DNA of 64,000 nt. It comes from Corynebacterium tuberculostearicum SK141 (GTDB lineage Bacteria; Actinomycetota; Actinomycetes; Mycobacteriales; Mycobacteriaceae). Shown here piece after piece: positions 61,842-64,000 of the stretch (position 1 is the stretch's first letter; the number at the start of each line of letters is the position of its first letter). The DNA lies in assembly GCF_000175635.1 (NCBI RefSeq), contig NZ_ACVP01000037.1, forward strand, positions 91,951 to 155,950. The letters run 5' to 3'. Made by a program: the position numbers and the translations under genes. The notes beneath the pieces are model-generated. The model ran no database searches and was not told the origin of the DNA. It worked only from the letters and a program-made list of their open reading frames with translations.

Positions 61842-62681
61842 ATGGAGTCGCATCGCCTCAAAGATGATGAAGAATCCGTACGCGCGGCCCTGTCGTCCCT
61901 GAAGACCGCTACAGGTATTCCGGTGACGATGTACGCCACGCTGCTGCCCGATAATCGCCTGCAGATCACGCAGTGGGTGGGGCTACGCACCCCAGCGCTG
62001 CAGAATCTGATCATTGACTCCGGCGTCGGTGTAGGTGGGCGAGTGGTCAGCACTCGCCGCGCGGTAGGTGTATCCGATTACACTCGTGCCACCACCATCT
62101 CGCACGAGAACGACCGCGTGATCCAGGACGAGGGCCTGCACTCCATTGTGGCCGTGCCCGTTACTGTGCAGCGCGAAATTCGCGGTGTCCTCTACGTCGG
62201 CGTGCACTCCCCAGTTCGTTTGGGCGACAAGGTCATTGAAGAAGTGACGATGACCGCGCGCACCCTCGAGCAAGACTTGGCCGTTAATTCCGCCATGCGA
62301 CGCGCCGATGGGTCCAAGGGCGGAGCCGCCCGCGGCCACGTCATGAACGGTGCCGAGTGGGAGCAGGTCCGTTCCACTCACTCCAAGCTGCGTATGCTGG
62401 CCAACCGCGTAGAAGACGAAGAACTGCGCAAAGAGCTAGAGACGTTGTGTGACCAGATGGTCTCGCCGGTGCGCGTGAAGCAATCCACCAAGCTCTCCGC
62501 CCGCGAACTCGACGTTCTCTCTTGTGTGGCCCTAGGCCACACCAACGTAGAAGCGGCCGAGGAAATGGGTATCGGCGCAGAAACCGTGAAGTCTTATTTG
62601 CGCTCGGTAATGCGTAAACTCGGTGCGCATACCCGCTACGAGGCGGTTAATGCCGCCCGTCGCATCGGCGCGTTGCCTTAA
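61842..62681 (+). CDS. ramA: LuxR-type regulator of acetate metabolism RamA
   Basis: The 279-aa protein has a GAF-like N-terminal domain (about 15-150, MYATLLPDNRLQITQWVGLR, GVGVGGRVVSTRRAV) and a C-terminal LuxR HTH (KLSARELDVLSCVALGHTNVEAAEEMGIGAETVKSYL split over about 220-258). RamA activates acetate and many carbon genes in C. glutamicum and has this size and position between cysK and murA. ATG 61842 is preferred over upstream in-frame codons because of its ribosome site. Confidence 0.9.
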   Translation: MESHRLKDDEESVRAALSSLKTATGIPVTMYATLLPDNRLQITQWVGLRTPALQNLIIDSGVGVGGRVVSTRRAVGVSDYTRATTISHENDRVIQDEGLHSIVAVPVTVQREIRGVLYVGVHSPVRLGDKVIEEVTMTARTLEQDLAVNSAMRRADGSKGGAARGHVMNGAEWEQVRSTHSKLRMLANRVEDEELRKELETLCDQMVSPVRVKQSTKLSARELDVLSCVALGHTNVEAAEEMGIGAETVKSYLRSVMRKLGAHTRYEAVNAARRIGALP

Positions 62682-62702
62682 GAACCGGTAGCGTAGGCAG
62701 TT

Positions 62703-63971
62703 GTGAAAGATCAGTTTATTGTTTCCGGCGGTGCTCGCCTAGAGGGCACCGTTAAAGTAGATGGCGCGAAAAATAGCGTCTTGAAGCTCATGGCCGCATC
62801 CTTGCTGGCGGAGGGCACTACGACGCTGACGAACTGCCCAGAAATTCTGGACGTCCCCCTCATGAAGAAGGTTCTCGAGGGGCTCGGCTGCGAGGTAGTC
62901 ATCGAAGGCTCTGAGGTTCGGATTACTACCCCTGCACAGCCGCAATCCAACGCGGATTTTGACGCGGTCCGCCAATTCCGCGCATCCGTCTGCGTGCTCG
63001 GGCCTTTGACCTCCCGCTGTGGCCACGCGAAGGTAGCGTTGCCTGGTGGTGACGCGATTGGTTCCCGCCCGCTCGATATGCACCAAACCGGCCTAGAAAA
63101 GCTCGGCGCCACCACCCGTATTGAACACGGTGCCGTCGTGGCAGAGGCTACGCACCTGCGAGGTGCGAATATCCGCCTGGACTTCCCGTCCGTAGGCGCA
63201 ACCGAAAATATTCTTACCGCTGCGGTCCTCGCCGAAGGGGAAACCGTTCTCCATAACGCGGCTCGCGAGCCGGAAATCGTCGATCTGTGCACCATGCTCA
63301 AGTCCATGGGCGCCGATATCGAGGGCGAGGGAAGCTCGGTGGTGACCATCCGCGGCGTCGATAAGCTGCAGCCCACCCAGCATGAGGTTATTGGTGACCG
63401 AATTGTGGCCGGCACTTGGGCGTATGCCGCCGCTATGACCCAGGGCGATATCACCGTGGGTGGAATTTCCCCGCGCCACCTGCACTTGCCGCTAGAAAAG
63501 CTGAAGTCCGCCGGCGCGGAACTAGAGACCTATGAGAATGGTTTCCGCGTGCGCATGGATCAGCGACCACAGGCTGTGGACTACCAGACCCTGCCATTTC
63601 CGGGATTCCCCACCGACCTGCAGCCGATGGCTATTGGTATCTCTGCCATTGCGGACGGAACGACCGTCATTACGGAGAATGTCTTTGAATCCCGCTTCCG
63701 CTTTGTGGATGAAATGCTGCGCTTGGGTGCCGACGCCCAGGTTGACGGTCACCATGTAGTAGTCCGCGGTAAAGAACGACTCTCTTCTACTCACGTGTGG
63801 AGTTCCGATATTCGTGCGGGTGCGGGTCTTGTACTTTCTGCACTGTGCGCGGATGAGACCACTACGGTCCACGATGTCTTCCACATCGACCGCGGATACC
63901 CCAACTTTGTAGAAAACCTGCAGCGCCTCGGCGCCACAATTGAAAGAACTCAAGAAGAAGAGCTCTTTTAA
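62703..63971 (+). CDS. murA: UDP-N-acetylglucosamine 1-carboxyvinyltransferase
   Basis: The 422-aa enzyme adds enolpyruvate to UDP-GlcNAc, the first committed step of peptidoglycan. It has [15 protein letters not shown] at the N-terminus and the catalytic Cys (about 106) in [22 protein letters not shown]. The Cys is the fosfomycin target. TAGCGT ends 8 nt before GTG 62703. Confidence 0.96.
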   Translation: MKDQFIVSGGARLEGTVKVDGAKNSVLKLMAASLLAEGTTTLTNCPEILDVPLMKKVLEGLGCEVVIEGSEVRITTPAQPQSNADFDAVRQFRASVCVLGPLTSRCGHAKVALPGGDAIGSRPLDMHQTGLEKLGATTRIEHGAVVAEATHLRGANIRLDFPSVGATENILTAAVLAEGETVLHNAAREPEIVDLCTMLKSMGADIEGEGSSVVTIRGVDKLQPTQHEVIGDRIVAGTWAYAAAMTQGDITVGGISPRHLHLPLEKLKSAGAELETYENGFRVRMDQRPQAVDYQTLPFPGFPTDLQPMAIGISAIADGTTVITENVFESRFRFVDEMLRLGADAQVDGHHVVVRGKERLSSTHVWSSDIRAGAGLVLSALCADETTTVHDVFHIDRGYPNFVENLQRLGATIERTQEEELF

Positions 63972-64000
63972 CGACGCCCCCAGCACACCGTTTTCCGTCG
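63972..64000. other. window end, non-coding
   Basis: The last 29 nt after murA show no feature. Confidence 0.6.

Noticed and set aside
1..64000. CRISPR array, transposase, rRNA operon
   Set aside because: No regular repeat-spacer pattern, no transposase motif and no rRNA sequence were seen.

Overview
The window is chromosomal DNA of a Corynebacterium. Gene content and order follow the C. glutamicum chromosome: a znuA-like gene, a LacI regulator, otsB, a lipoprotein gene, otsA and thrE; then pqo and phoRS; then the pur genes with mshD, pstSCAB, phoU, dusB and a CoA-transferase gene; then cysK/cysE, ramA and murA. Mycothiol biosynthesis (mshD), LmeA/DUF2993 and DUF3073 genes, RamA and McbR-like boxes agree with this. 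The species cannot be fixed from the sequence alone.

Layout: 1-6.4 kb holds metal uptake (partial), a LacI regulator, trehalose synthesis, a lysine-rich DNA-binding-like protein and the threonine/serine exporter ThrE. A tRNA-Thr at 6505-6577 is the attachment site of an element of about 8.1 kb (6544-14619). The element carries a tyrosine integrase, divergent regulators, a SF3/D5-type helicase next to an iteron cluster, a TerS-like protein, two coiled-coil proteins and a WhiB-like/zinc-ribbon fusion. It has no capsid, tail or large terminase gene, so it looks like a phage satellite (PICI-like) or a replicating integrative island. From 14.6 to 21 kb come a TetR/MFS efflux pair, pyruvate:quinone oxidoreductase and the PhoR/PhoS two-component system. 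From 21 to 34.6 kb lie purD, purB and purC, an oligopeptidase B, a DUF2334 protein, a large secreted nuclease (NucH-like) and purSQL.

From 34.7 to 38.2 kb there is an AT-richer insert. It holds a persulfide-response operon (small Cys-rich protein, CoA-disulfide reductase/rhodanese fusion, CstR-type repressor) with two large operator palindromes, and a GIY-YIG nuclease gene. From 38.2 to 49 kb are hemolysin III, a lipoprotein asparaginase, an acyl-CoA thioesterase, purF, purM, YgfZ, PabC, a nitrobindin-like protein, a lipid kinase and a DUF2993 protein. From 49 to 55 kb are mshD, pstSCAB and phoU. From 55 to 64 kb are dusB, a CoA-transferase, five tRNA genes, csoR, cysE/cysK, ramA and murA.

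Functional themes are purine synthesis (purD, B, C, S, Q, L, F and M, scattered in the window), the phosphate regulon (phoRS, pstSCAB, phoU and probably the nuclease, with 11-bp PHO-box-like repeats at pstS and near the nuclease), sulfur metabolism (cysK/cysE with McbR-like boxes, the CstR operon, mycothiol), and acetate/pyruvate metabolism (pqo, CoA-transferase, RamA). Many genes appear leaderless, with a -10 box ending 6-8 nt before the start codon. A 13-mer, GCTTGCCGACGCC, occurs eight times exactly and is absent from the integrated element; it may be a genome-wide signal sequence.
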